A stretch of 64,000 bases of DNA, taken from assembly GCA_902602415.1 (NCBI GenBank), contig CACKQW010000001.1, positions 86,342 to 150,341 of the forward strand, given 5' to 3'. Both the position numbers and the translations under genes were made by a program. The notes beneath the pieces are model-generated. The model was not told the DNA's origin and did no database searches. It saw only the letters and a list, made by a program, of their open reading frames with translations. Origin of the DNA: an uncultured Bacteroidota bacterium (lineage in GTDB: Bacteria; Bacteroidota; Bacteroidia; Flavobacteriales; Flavobacteriaceae). Positions 56,078 to 64,000 of this stretch are shown here, in pieces (position 1 is the first letter of the stretch; every line of letters begins with the position of its first letter).

Positions 56078-57078
56078 TGCAAAAGTTAATTGATTTAGCT
56101 CATATTAGAGGTACTACAAGAAAAATTAGAGGAATTGTAAAAAAAACACCTTTACAAGAGAGTCTTAATTATTCACAAAAATATAATTCAAAAATTTTTT
56201 TTAAGAGGGAAGATCTTCAGGATGTTAAATCATTTAAGATAAGAGGTGCATACACGAAAATTCTCAGTGTTGAAAAAACGATAGCTCAAAATGGACTTGT
56301 TTGTGCAAGTGCTGGAAATCATGCTCAAGGCTTTGCTGTTAGTTGCTCCCTTTTAGATTACAATGGAACAGTATTTATGCCACACTCAACCCCAAGTTTA
56401 AAGGTTAGTTTGGTAAAAAAATTCGGAGGTAAGAATATCAAGATCAAGCTTGTAGGAGAAAACTTTTCAAAAGCTTACAAAGCTGCGATGGATTATTGTA
56501 TTAGTAATAGAAAAACATTTATTCATCCATTTGATGATATTAAAGTTATTGAAGGCCAGGCTACCTTGTTTTTAGAGATTATTGAACAGATAAAAAATCC
56601 AATTGATTATATTTTTATTCCAATTGGAGGAGGTGGACTTATTTCAGGTGCGATAAATATATTCAAACAACTTAGTCCAAAAACAAAGATAATCGGTATT
56701 GAGCCTGCTGGCGCTCCTTCCATGAAGGAATCTATCATCAAAAATAAAATAATAAAACTGCATAAAATTGATAATTTCGTGGATGGTGCTGCAGTACACA
56801 AAATTGGCATTATTCCATTTGAATTTTGTAAAGATTACTTAGATGACTTATTGGTAATTGATGAAGGTGAAATTTGTCAATCAATTTTAGATTTGAAATC
56901 AATTGAGAAAATTACCGCTGAGCCTGCAGGGGCGATGTCTTCAGCTGCTCTGAGATTGTACAAAGAAAGAATAGTTAAAAAAAATGTAGTTTGTATAATT
57001 TGTGGCGGAAATAATGATGATTCAAGAATGAAAGAAATTTATAAAAGAGCGATTAATTGGAAAAATTCATCAAAATAA
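56077..57078 (+). CDS. ilvA: Threonine deaminase without C-terminal regulatory domain
   Basis: 333 residues from a GTG overlapping the ilvC stop. FKREDLQDVKSFKIRGAY holds the PLP lysine, CASAGNHAQGFA and IPIGGGGLISG bind substrate and phosphate, and FVDGAAVHKIG is typical of the flavobacterial IlvA group. Those homologues usually run to about 415-420 residues with an ACT-like domain; this one stops just where that domain would begin (after IYKRAINWKNSSK). The sequence after the stop shows no continuation in another frame. It sits in the Ile/Val operon, so it is biosynthetic, but allosteric control by isoleucine is probably reduced or lost (inference). Confidence 0.92.
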   Translation: MQKLIDLAHIRGTTRKIRGIVKKTPLQESLNYSQKYNSKIFFKREDLQDVKSFKIRGAYTKILSVEKTIAQNGLVCASAGNHAQGFAVSCSLLDYNGTVFMPHSTPSLKVSLVKKFGGKNIKIKLVGENFSKAYKAAMDYCISNRKTFIHPFDDIKVIEGQATLFLEIIEQIKNPIDYIFIPIGGGGLISGAINIFKQLSPKTKIIGIEPAGAPSMKESIIKNKIIKLHKIDNFVDGAAVHKIGIIPFEFCKDYLDDLLVIDEGEICQSILDLKSIEKITAEPAGAMSSAALRLYKERIVKKNVVCIICGGNNDDSRMKEIYKRAINWKNSSK

Positions 57079-57216
57079 ATTTTGAAGCTAATGCAGTAAT
57101 TTTAAGGTTTGATGTAATTAACGAAAAATGTTTTAAAAAAACTTTTCTTTTTTTACATAGAATTGTTTCAGTATATTGATATGCTTTTTTGGAATAAAAA
57201 TTGATAAGGAATAAGT

Positions 57217-58809
57217 ATGTATTTTAATTTTGAAAAAATACCTGATCAATACAAGATCAAAAATGAAATAGTTCAAAATCAGTTTTTGGTTAATGGAAAG
57301 CTGGTAACTTGGAATGGGGATTTGTCTCCTGTTTATTCCACCATTTCTTCAAATAAAAAATATAGCCCAACTAAATTGGGTGAAATACCAAGCTTAGGAA
57401 AAAAAGAGGCTATGTTAGCATTAGATTCCGCATGTAATGCATTTGACAATGGAAAAGGAATTTGGCCAACCATGAAGGTTTTAGACAGAATTAAAGCTAT
57501 GGAAAACTTTGTAGCCGAAATGAAAACTAAAAGAGATATCATTGTTAAGCTTTTAATGTGGGAAATTGGCAAAAATTTTAATGATTCAAAAAAAGAATTT
57601 GATAGAACAGTTGACTATATATATGACACGATTGAGGCATATAAACAAATTGATAGAGATTCAGCTAAATTCCAAAAAAATAGTGGTATCAATGCTCACA
57701 TCAGAAGAGGACCCTTGGGAGTGGTTCTATGTTTGGGTCCCTATAACTATCCTTTAAATGAAACTTTCTGTTTGCTAATACCAGCTCTTATTATGGGAAA
57801 TACGGTAATTTTCAAGCCTGCAAAACATGGGGTTTTACTAATTACTCCTTTATTGGAAGCCTTTAAAAAGCATTTCCCGCCTGGAGTTGTAAATATTCTT
57901 TTTGGTAGAGGAAGAGCTTTAGCAACTCCTATCATGGAAACAGGTAAAGTAAATGTTTTAGCTTTAATTGGACACAGCTCTTCTGCCAACGCACTTCAGG
58001 AATCACATCCCAAAAAAAACAGATTACGATTAGTTCTTGGTTTGGAGGCAAAGAACCCAGCAATAATACTTCCCGATGCTGATTTAGATTTAGCAATAAA
58101 GGAATGTATTAATGGATCTCTTTCATACAATGGGCAAAGATGTACAGCCCTTAAAATAATTTATGTTCATGAAAAAATAAGAGATAATTTTATTAAAAAA
58201 TTTTCAAAAGAAGTTGATGATTTGAAGTATGGTAACCCCTGGGAGCCTGATGTTATGCTTACACCTCTTCCCGAACCAAACAAACCAAAATATATAAACT
58301 CACTTGTTCAAGATGCTTTAAAAAAGGGTGCTAAAGTTATGAATAAAAAAGGAGGGTTAATGTGTGAAAATTATATTTACCCATCTGTTTTATTTCCTGT
58401 AACTAAAGATATGGAAGTATATAAAGATGAGCAATTTGGACCAGTAATTCCAATTATATCTTTTAAAAATATTAATGAACCATTAAATGATATGGCTGAA
58501 TCCAACTATGGACAGCAGGTAAGTTTGTTTGGTAAAGACACCAAAACATTAGGGCCACTAATTGATACTTTAGTTAATTTAGTTTGTAGAGTTAATATTA
58601 ATAGTTCTTGTCAAAGAGGTCCTGATATTTACCCTTTCACTGGAAGAAAAGACTCAGCTTTCAGCACCCTTAGTGTTCGTGATGCACTTAGATCTTTCTC
58701 AATTAGAACATTTGTTGCCTCTAAAGATAATGATGATAACAACAAAATAATCAAGGATTTATTAGGATCAAAAAAATCTAATTTTGTTTCAACTGATTAT
58801 ATTCTTTAG
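57217..58809 (+). CDS. GapN-like NADP-dependent glyceraldehyde-3-phosphate dehydrogenase
   Basis: 530 residues, aldehyde dehydrogenase superfamily. [24 protein letters not shown] binds the cofactor, [17 protein letters not shown] carries the general-base Glu, and [17 protein letters not shown] carries the catalytic Cys. [18 protein letters not shown] near the C terminus is characteristic of the non-phosphorylating GAPDH group. It would oxidise glyceraldehyde 3-phosphate straight to 3-phosphoglycerate and yield NADPH. It stands alone; an AAGGA lies six bases before the ATG. The exact substrate is inferred from family resemblance. Confidence 0.82.
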   Translation: MYFNFEKIPDQYKIKNEIVQNQFLVNGKLVTWNGDLSPVYSTISSNKKYSPTKLGEIPSLGKKEAMLALDSACNAFDNGKGIWPTMKVLDRIKAMENFVAEMKTKRDIIVKLLMWEIGKNFNDSKKEFDRTVDYIYDTIEAYKQIDRDSAKFQKNSGINAHIRRGPLGVVLCLGPYNYPLNETFCLLIPALIMGNTVIFKPAKHGVLLITPLLEAFKKHFPPGVVNILFGRGRALATPIMETGKVNVLALIGHSSSANALQESHPKKNRLRLVLGLEAKNPAIILPDADLDLAIKECINGSLSYNGQRCTALKIIYVHEKIRDNFIKKFSKEVDDLKYGNPWEPDVMLTPLPEPNKPKYINSLVQDALKKGAKVMNKKGGLMCENYIYPSVLFPVTKDMEVYKDEQFGPVIPIISFKNINEPLNDMAESNYGQQVSLFGKDTKTLGPLIDTLVNLVCRVNINSSCQRGPDIYPFTGRKDSAFSTLSVRDALRSFSIRTFVASKDNDDNNKIIKDLLGSKKSNFVSTDYIL

Positions 58810-58839
58810 TCAATTTTTTATTTTCTCACAAATATTATA

Positions 58840-58847
58840 TACATTCG
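58840..58847 (+). promoter_or_regulatory. Putative -7 promoter box of the phe/tyr operon
   Basis: TACATTCG resembles TAnnTTTG with one C, as in the tig and mutS boxes. It ends four bases before the leader ATG at 58852, the same spacing as in the trp leader. Confidence 0.35.
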
Positions 58848-58851
58848 TGAC

Positions 58852-58917
58852 ATGACAAATTTGATTACACTAAGTTTTGGATTTTATTATTTCTTTTTCT
58901 ATTCTAAGAATAGGTAG
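58852..58917 (+). CDS. pheL: Phe/Tyr-rich leader peptide of the pheA operon
   Basis: A 21-codon frame from ATG to TAG. Codons 9-17 read FGFYYFFFY: five Phe and three Tyr in nine positions. It is followed by a terminator and then pheA, aminotransferase and tyrA genes. The mix of Phe and Tyr codons fits an operon that makes both amino acids. The stop codon's G is the first base of the antiterminator segment, so a ribosome at the stop would mask it. Confidence 0.85.
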   Translation: MTNLITLSFGFYYFFFYSKNR

Positions 58918-58980
58918 AGACTATAATATGTAATCATAATATTAATGAAATCTAGTCTCGAATTATTCGGGACTTTTTTT
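58917..58980 (+). terminator. phe/tyr attenuator: antiterminator and terminator
   Basis: The terminator is AGTCTCGAA (58954-58962), loop TTA, TTCGGGACT (58966-58974), with one T.G and T to 58980. The segment GAGACTA (58917-58923) is perfectly complementary to TAGTCTC (58953-58959), the first arm, so the two pairings exclude each other. An upstream hairpin CTATTC-TAA-GAATAG (58899-58913) overlaps the end of the leader frame. Stalling on the Phe/Tyr codons would leave GAGACTA free and prevent termination. Confidence 0.85.
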
Positions 58981-59811
58981 ATGAGTAAAAAAAATATAGG
59001 AATACAAGGAATACAAGGTTCATTTCACCATATTGTGGCGAATGAATATTATGGCAATAATATCGATATTGATGAATTCCAATCCTTTGAAATAATGGCA
59101 AGACATCTTGCGGAAGGAAAATCTGATGCATCAATAATGGCTATTGAAAATTCTATTGCAGGATCAATCATTCCTAATTACGCACTGATTGACGAATATA
59201 ATCTTTCTATTGTAGGGGAATATTATTTGAAAATTTCTCATCATTTGTTAGCCCTTGAAAACCAGTCCATTGATGATATTAAAGAAGTTCACTCACATCC
59301 AATGGCATTACTTCAGTGTAGAGATTTTTTTAAAAAACATTCAAAAATTAAATTAGTTGAGGATACAGATACGGCACTCTCGGCCAAAAAAATTCACATG
59401 AATAATGAAAAAGGTATAGCTGCAATTGCCAGTGCATTAGCATCTCATTTATATTCTTTAGATGTTTTAGCAGAAAATATTCAGACAATTGAAAATAATG
59501 AGACAAGATTTGTTGTTCTAGAAAGATCAACTCCAAATAGTAAATCTGTATTTGATAAAGCTTCAATAAAATTTGAGTTGGATCACAAAAGAGGGAGTTT
59601 GGCAACAATACTAAATGTTTTGAGCGATTGTAAAATGAATTTGACTAAAATTCAGTCAATGCCAAAAATTGAAACTCCGTGGAGATATTCTTTTTTTGTG
59701 GATATCACATTCCAATCTTCAGATGATTATTTTAAAGCAAAATCAATAATTGAAATTATGGCAAAAGATTTTAAAGTTTTAGGAGAATATAAAAACTCAA
59801 AAAATGATTGA
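58981..59811 (+). CDS. pheA: Prephenate dehydratase
   Basis: 276 residues from the ATG at 58981. An in-frame ATG at 58945 would encode the terminator hairpin and is rejected. IGIQGIQGSFHHIVANEYYG start, MAIENSIAGSIIPNYALI, HSHPMALLQCRDFF and NETRFVVLERS with the TRF catalytic region. An ACT domain (about 190-270) contains KRGSLATILNVLSD, so Phe feedback is likely. It has no chorismate mutase domain; that activity is fused to DAHP synthase downstream. First structural gene after the attenuator. Confidence 0.95.
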   Translation: MSKKNIGIQGIQGSFHHIVANEYYGNNIDIDEFQSFEIMARHLAEGKSDASIMAIENSIAGSIIPNYALIDEYNLSIVGEYYLKISHHLLALENQSIDDIKEVHSHPMALLQCRDFFKKHSKIKLVEDTDTALSAKKIHMNNEKGIAAIASALASHLYSLDVLAENIQTIENNETRFVVLERSTPNSKSVFDKASIKFELDHKRGSLATILNVLSDCKMNLTKIQSMPKIETPWRYSFFVDITFQSSDDYFKAKSIIEIMAKDFKVLGEYKNSKND

Positions 59812-60946
59812 TAATTCCAAAAGGTTAGAACATATTTCTGAGTACTATTTTTCCAAGAAGTTAAGAGAAGTAAAATCTTTAATTGACAAGGGTGAAGATA
59901 TAGTTAATTTAGGAATTGGAAGCCCAGATTTATTTCCACCTGAAAATTCAATTAATACGGTTATAAAAAGTTTGAATCAAAAAAATGCTCATAAGTATCA
60001 AGGCTATTCTGGTATTTACCAATTACGCGAAAAAATTTCTTCTTTTTATAAAAAATATTATGAAGTTGATCTTCATCCTGATCAAAATGTATTACCACTT
60101 ATTGGAAGCAAGGAGGGGATATTTCACATATCAATGTCTTTTTTAAATGATGATGATTCAGTATTAATACCAAATCCAGGTTATCCAACATATTCTTCTA
60201 TCACTAAATTGATTGGAAATAAAATAATTAATTATGATCTGACTGAAAGTAATAATTGGGAACCAGATTTCAATAACTTAAAGAAGTTAGATTTAAGTAA
60301 AGTAAAAATAATGTGGGTAAATTATCCAAATATGCCTACCGGAAGAACAGCTTCCGTAAATTTATTTAAAAAAATTGTTCAATTTGGAAAAGAAAATAAC
60401 ATATTAATAGTAAATGATAACCCATATAGTTTTATTTTAAATGATAACCCCTTAAGTATTATGAGTATTTCTGGCGCAATGGAAAATTGTATTGAGCTAA
60501 ACTCAATGAGTAAAATATACAATATGGCTGGTTGGAGAGTAGGATTTGTTGTGGGAAACCCCACTTTTATTAGCAATATTTTGAAGGTTAAAAGTAATAT
60601 GGACTCTGGAATGTTCTACCCTGTTCAGATGGGTGCTGCTAATGCACTATCTCAAAATAATGATTGGTTTGAGAAACTAAATATAAAATATAAAGAAAGA
60701 CGTGAATTAGTTTGGGAGCTTGCATCAAAACTTGGTTGTACTTTTTCTAAAGATAATGTTGGGATGTTTATATGGGCAAAAATTAATAAATCAATTCCAT
60801 CAAAAGAATTTGTTGATAATCTACTGCACAAATCTGGAATTTTCGTTGCACCTGGAATAATTTTCGGAACAAATGGAGAAGGATATATTAGAATATCATT
60901 GTGTAATTCCACAGCAAATATTAAAAAGGCAATTTCTCGATTATGA
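59804..60946 (+). CDS. PLP-dependent aminotransferase, class I/II (aromatic amino acid pathway)
   Basis: 380 residues. NLGIGSPDLFPPE, QGYSGIYQLREKI, NPGYPTYSS, VNYPNMPTGRTA, and the PLP lysine in NSMSKIYNMAGWRVGFVVG. Its place between pheA and tyrA suggests it transaminates phenylpyruvate and hydroxyphenylpyruvate (or prephenate), but the sequence alone does not fix the substrate. It overlaps pheA by 8 bases and tyrA by four. Confidence 0.92.
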   Translation: MIDNSKRLEHISEYYFSKKLREVKSLIDKGEDIVNLGIGSPDLFPPENSINTVIKSLNQKNAHKYQGYSGIYQLREKISSFYKKYYEVDLHPDQNVLPLIGSKEGIFHISMSFLNDDDSVLIPNPGYPTYSSITKLIGNKIINYDLTESNNWEPDFNNLKKLDLSKVKIMWVNYPNMPTGRTASVNLFKKIVQFGKENNILIVNDNPYSFILNDNPLSIMSISGAMENCIELNSMSKIYNMAGWRVGFVVGNPTFISNILKVKSNMDSGMFYPVQMGAANALSQNNDWFEKLNIKYKERRELVWELASKLGCTFSKDNVGMFIWAKINKSIPSKEFVDNLLHKSGIFVAPGIIFGTNGEGYIRISLCNSTANIKKAISRL

Positions 60947-61797
60947 AAAATATATACATAGTTGGTGTAGGTCTTATTGGAGGTAGCTTTGCTCTAGAAT
61001 TGAAGAATATATTTAATGATTATAATATAATCGGTATTGATATTTCCACACAAAATTTAAAGATTGCAAAACAAAAAAATATAATTGATTCACACGCAGA
61101 AATAAATGATATTACCAATGCTTTCATGATAATCATTGCTGTACCTGTAAAATCGATAATTAAAATCTTACCAAAAATTTTAGAATTTATTTCTACTGAA
61201 ACCCTTGTTATAGATTTTGGTTCAACTAAGTTAAATATTTGTAAAAATCTTCAAACTCACAAGCGAAGATCTAATTTTCTTGCTGCTCATCCCATAGCGG
61301 GTAATGAATTCTCTGGTCCTGATGCTGCTGCAAAGGGCCTGTTTACAAATAAAACAATGATTATTTGTGAAAAAAATAAGACCAATAAGAAACTTGTTGA
61401 TTTGGCTATTAATATATTTAAAGAGATGAAGATGAATATTAGTTTTATGGATCCTGAATCTCATGATAAACATATCGCATATGTGTCTCATTTATCTCAT
61501 ATAAGTTCATTCATGTTGGGGAAAACTGTAATTGACGAAGAAAAAAATGAAAAGAATATTTTTGATATGGCTGGTAGTGGATTTGAATCTACCGTTAGGT
61601 TAGCAAAAAGTTCACCAAAAATGTGGACAGATATATTAGAAGACAACAAAATAAATATAAAAGAGGCACTTGACGATTATATTTATAATTTGAATAATAT
61701 TAGAGATTTAATAAATGATAATAAATTTGATGAATTAGAATTAGAGTTAAAAAAGATCAATTATATTAAGAATATACTAAATGGCATTAATCTATGA
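60943..61797 (+). CDS. tyrA: Prephenate dehydrogenase
   Basis: 284 residues. Dinucleotide fold IYIVGVGLIGGSFALEL, then AAHPIAGNEFSGPDAA with the catalytic His and HIAYVSHLSHISSFML. There is no C-terminal ACT domain, so any Tyr feedback must lie elsewhere. It converts prephenate to 4-hydroxyphenylpyruvate. ATGA overlaps on both sides. Confidence 0.94.
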   Translation: MKNIYIVGVGLIGGSFALELKNIFNDYNIIGIDISTQNLKIAKQKNIIDSHAEINDITNAFMIIIAVPVKSIIKILPKILEFISTETLVIDFGSTKLNICKNLQTHKRRSNFLAAHPIAGNEFSGPDAAAKGLFTNKTMIICEKNKTNKKLVDLAINIFKEMKMNISFMDPESHDKHIAYVSHLSHISSFMLGKTVIDEEKNEKNIFDMAGSGFESTVRLAKSSPKMWTDILEDNKINIKEALDDYIYNLNNIRDLINDNKFDELELELKKINYIKNILNGINL

Positions 61798-62876
61798 AGA
61801 ATAATAAAGACTTAAGAGCATGGCTTGATAATTTTAATTTATCACATCCGTTAGTTATTGCTGGACCATGCAGTGCAGAAACAGAAAATCAAGTTATTGA
61901 GATTGCAAATCAGCTAAAAGATAGTGATGCGACCGTTTACAGAGCTGGTATTTGGAAGCCAAGAACAAGACCTGGAAATTTTGAAGGAGTTGGTTCATTA
62001 GCATTGGATTGGCTCAAGAGAGTTAAGAATGAAACAAATATTTTAACTACAACAGAGGTTGCTAATGCTAATCACGTAGATTTGGCCTTAAAAAATGATG
62101 TTGATATTTTATGGATAGGAGCAAGGACTACAGTTAGCCCCTTTATTATTCAAGAAATTGCTGATGCCCTAAACGGTTCGGATAAAATAGTTTTGATAAA
62201 AAATCCTGTAAATCCTGATTTATCTCTGTGGCTTGGCGCAATAGAAAGGATTTATTCATCTAATATAAAAAATATTGGAGCAATTCATCGTGGATTTTCA
62301 ACCTATGAAAAAACTAAATATAGAAATAATCCTGAATGGCAAATTGCTATCGATCTACAAAGAAAATTACCTGATCTTCCACTGATTCTTGATCCATCAC
62401 ACATAGCAGGAAGAAGAGATTTAATTTTTGACTTATGTCAAACAGCACTGGACCTTAACTATGATGGGCTTATGATTGAAACACATAATGATCCTGATAA
62501 CGCATGGAGCGATGCCAAACAACAAATTACTCCTTCAGTCTTAAAAGAAATAACGAAAAAATTAGTTGTTAGAAGGAAGAGTAATGATAATGATGATTTT
62601 AAAACAAAGTTAGGAACTTTAAGAGCTCAAATTAATATGCACGATGAGCAATTAATTAACATTTTAGGAAATAGAATGAAGGTTGCTAAAAAAATAGGAT
62701 CTTTAAAAAAAGAAAATAATGTTGCTGTTCTTCAATCGGGAAGATGGAATGAAATTTTGGAAAGAATGATAAATGATGGAAAGAGTGAAGGGTTGAGTGA
62801 AGAGTTAATATTAAAGGTTTTCAAAGCAATTCATCAGGAATCAATTAACAACCAAAATCAAATTTTAAAAAAATAG
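61794..62876 (+). CDS. Bifunctional DAHP synthase / chorismate mutase
   Basis: 360 residues. Residues 1-255 are a type I-beta DAHP synthase: VIAGPCSAETENQV, YRAGIWKPRTRPGNFEGVG, IHRGFSTYEKTKYRN and LDPSHIAGRRDLI. Residues about 270-355 are an AroQ-type chorismate mutase: LRAQINMHDEQLINILGNRM, KVAKKIGSLKKEN, and the closing VFKAIHQESI. It catalyses the first shikimate step and the branch to prephenate, linking pathway entry to exit in one protein. This C-terminal fusion is usual in Bacteroidota. Confidence 0.95.
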   Translation: MKNNKDLRAWLDNFNLSHPLVIAGPCSAETENQVIEIANQLKDSDATVYRAGIWKPRTRPGNFEGVGSLALDWLKRVKNETNILTTTEVANANHVDLALKNDVDILWIGARTTVSPFIIQEIADALNGSDKIVLIKNPVNPDLSLWLGAIERIYSSNIKNIGAIHRGFSTYEKTKYRNNPEWQIAIDLQRKLPDLPLILDPSHIAGRRDLIFDLCQTALDLNYDGLMIETHNDPDNAWSDAKQQITPSVLKEITKKLVVRRKSNDNDDFKTKLGTLRAQINMHDEQLINILGNRMKVAKKIGSLKKENNVAVLQSGRWNEILERMINDGKSEGLSEELILKVFKAIHQESINNQNQILKK

Positions 62877-62883
62877 AGTTTCA

Positions 62884-63810
62884 TTGGAAGGTAAAGTTTA
62901 TAAATCTACTGGGTCTTGGTATTTAGTTAAAGCTGAAGATGATAACTTTTATGAATGTAAAATTAAGGGAAAATTAAGGTTAAGTGAATCTTCAAGTACA
63001 AATCCTGTTGTTGTAGGAGATATTGTAAATTTTAATTTACACAAAGAAGAAAATAGGGAAATTGGAATCATTGAAAAAATTAAGGACAGAAAAAATTACA
63101 TTTTAAGAAAGTCTGTTAACCTTTCAAAACAAACTCATATTCTGGCTTCAAATATTGATCTTTTATTATTAGTAATTACATTAAAAGACCCTATAACAAC
63201 CACAAGTTTTATTGACAGATTTTTGGTAGCAGCTCAAGCATATTCAATTAAAAGTATCTTAATATTCAACAAGTTTGATATTTATAAAAAAAATGAACTC
63301 AAAAGCCTAAACGAAATAATTAATATTTATAAAAAAATAGGTTATCAGTGCTTAACTTTTTCAACAAAGGATGAATTAAATTTAGAAATTTTAAAGCGAT
63401 CAATTCAAGGAAAAACTATTATGCTTGGAGGTCATTCAGGGGTTGGAAAAACATCTATAGTCAATTTGTTAAGCCCATCATTAAAACTTAGAGTTAGCAG
63501 TATTTCTCAACATTTTCAAGGAAAGCATACCACTACCTATGCTGAATTATTTGAATTAGACAGTGAAACTGAGCTAATTGATACCCCTGGTATTAAGGGT
63601 TTTGGATTAATCAATTATCATGATCACGAATTGGGAGACTACTTCCCTGAGTTTTTATCAAATAAAGGTGGTTGTAAGTTTAGTAATTGCATGCATTTAA
63701 ATGAACCAAACTGTAAAATTAAATATCTTATTGAAAAGGGAGATATTTCACAATCAAGATATAAAAGTTATTTGCAGATATTGGATTCTAATGATTTAAA
63801 ACATAGGTAA
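62884..63810 (+). CDS. rsgA: Ribosome small subunit-dependent GTPase A
   Basis: 308 residues from a TTG start. N-terminal OB fold (about 1-75), circularly permuted GTPase with NKFD (G4) before GGHSGVGKTSIVNLL (G1) and DTPGIKGFG (G3), and a C-terminal zinc knuckle in GGCKFSNCMHLNEPNCKIK. It checks 30S subunit maturation. It overlaps dtd by one base and sits seven bases after the DAHP synthase gene. Confidence 0.95.
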   Translation: MEGKVYKSTGSWYLVKAEDDNFYECKIKGKLRLSESSSTNPVVVGDIVNFNLHKEENREIGIIEKIKDRKNYILRKSVNLSKQTHILASNIDLLLLVITLKDPITTTSFIDRFLVAAQAYSIKSILIFNKFDIYKKNELKSLNEIINIYKKIGYQCLTFSTKDELNLEILKRSIQGKTIMLGGHSGVGKTSIVNLLSPSLKLRVSSISQHFQGKHTTTYAELFELDSETELIDTPGIKGFGLINYHDHELGDYFPEFLSNKGGCKFSNCMHLNEPNCKIKYLIEKGDISQSRYKSYLQILDSNDLKHR

Positions 63811-64000
63811 TGAAATTAGTGATTCAAAGAGTAACATGTTCAAATTTATATATTGATGGATCTCTTATTTCTCAAATTAAACAAGGGTTGGTGGTATTGA
63901 TAGGAATTTCTAAATCTGATTCTGAAAATGTAATTGATAAGCTGGTAAAAAAGTTACTAAACCTAAGGGTTTTTGAAGATGAAAATTCAAAAATGAATTA
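63810..64000 (+). CDS. dtd: D-aminoacyl-tRNA deacylase (3'-truncated)
   Basis: The frame from ATG 63810 runs to the window edge with 63 complete codons. KLVIQRVTCSNLYIDG, GLVVLIGISKSD and LLNLRVFEDENSKMN match the N-terminal half of Dtd, including the start of the motif that normally continues LS. The enzyme removes D-amino acids mischarged on tRNA. It overlaps the rsgA stop by one base. Confidence 0.92.
   Translation, partial: MKLVIQRVTCSNLYIDGSLISQIKQGLVVLIGISKSDSENVIDKLVKKLLNLRVFEDENSKMN

Noticed and set aside
57079-57216. Possible terminator or leader before the GapN-like gene
   Set aside because: Only weak A/T self-complementarity around 57125-57155; no GC-containing stem and no regulatory amino-acid run.
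58945-58980. In-frame ATG that would extend pheA by 12 residues
   Set aside because: This stretch is the terminator hairpin and its T run; the encoded residues do not resemble a PheA N terminus, while the ATG at 58981 gives the normal start.
1-64000. Mobile elements, CRISPR arrays, phage genes or toxin-antitoxin pairs
   Set aside because: No transposase, integrase, spaced direct repeats or recognisable defence genes were seen; gene order is housekeeping throughout.

Overview
The window is a contiguous piece of a chromosome from a low-GC, gene-dense member of the Bacteroidota, almost certainly order Flavobacteriales and probably marine. The evidence is a PorP/SprF-type type IX secretion protein, a secreted protein with a type IX C-terminal sorting domain, a GLPGLI-family protein, a DUF6089 protein, a NifU protein with two Nfu_N domains, a folK-deoxynucleoside kinase fusion, and -7 promoter boxes of the Bacteroidota type TAnnTTTG. 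Almost all of the sequence is coding, many genes overlap by 1-11 bases, and TTG or GTG starts are common. I see no insertion sequence, phage gene, CRISPR array or rRNA. The genus cannot be fixed from the sequence alone.

Layout. 1-4885: tripartite MacB/HlyD/TolC-type exporter (two permeases, adaptor, outer-membrane channel; the ATPase is not in the window). 4891-8358: tsaB, a NifU-like Fe-S protein, a PorP/SprF protein and murI. 8412-14628 (minus strand): envelope cluster of two OmpH/Skp chaperones, BamA, UppS and a DUF6089 protein, plus NAD kinase. 14720-19532: pdxJ, an alpha/beta hydrolase, trigger factor, clpP and clpX. 19529-26958: a GH3-like protein, a DUF2797 protein, a queuosine-precursor transporter, the folK-dNK fusion, a SpoU methyltransferase and mutS. 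27035-27236: tRNA-Gly(GCC), tRNA-Leu(UAA) and a terminator. 27299-27871: secreted cupredoxin. 27896-34374: the full trpEGDCFBA operon behind a ribosome-mediated attenuator. 34416-40866 (minus): lspA, fabD, folA, thyA, a nucleoside transporter, a bifunctional nuclease, etfA and etfB. 40992-44439: pdhB and a membrane pyrophosphatase. 44493-50602: a second deoxynucleoside kinase, an unknown beta-rich exported protein, and a GLPGLI / AlkB-type alkane monooxygenase / TonB-receptor-like operon. 50686-57078: ilvD-ilvB-ilvN-ilvC-ilvA. 57217-58809: a GapN-like dehydrogenase. 58840-64000: a second, Phe/Tyr-coded attenuator followed by pheA, an aminotransferase, tyrA, a DAHP synthase-chorismate mutase fusion, rsgA and the start of dtd.

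How it works together. The window carries the tryptophan, branched-chain and phenylalanine/tyrosine pathways as operons. Two of them (trp and phe/tyr) have a leader peptide rich in the end-product amino acid, an intrinsic terminator and a complementary antiterminator segment, which I read as classical transcription attenuation. In both leaders the putative -7 box ends four bases before the leader ATG, so the leader mRNAs may begin at or next to the start codon. The least expected gene arrangement is alkB placed between a GLPGLI gene and a TonB-receptor-like gene, with a perfect 8-bp dyad just upstream of that operon. The biosynthetic threonine deaminase ends before the ACT-like regulatory domain that flavobacterial homologues usually have.
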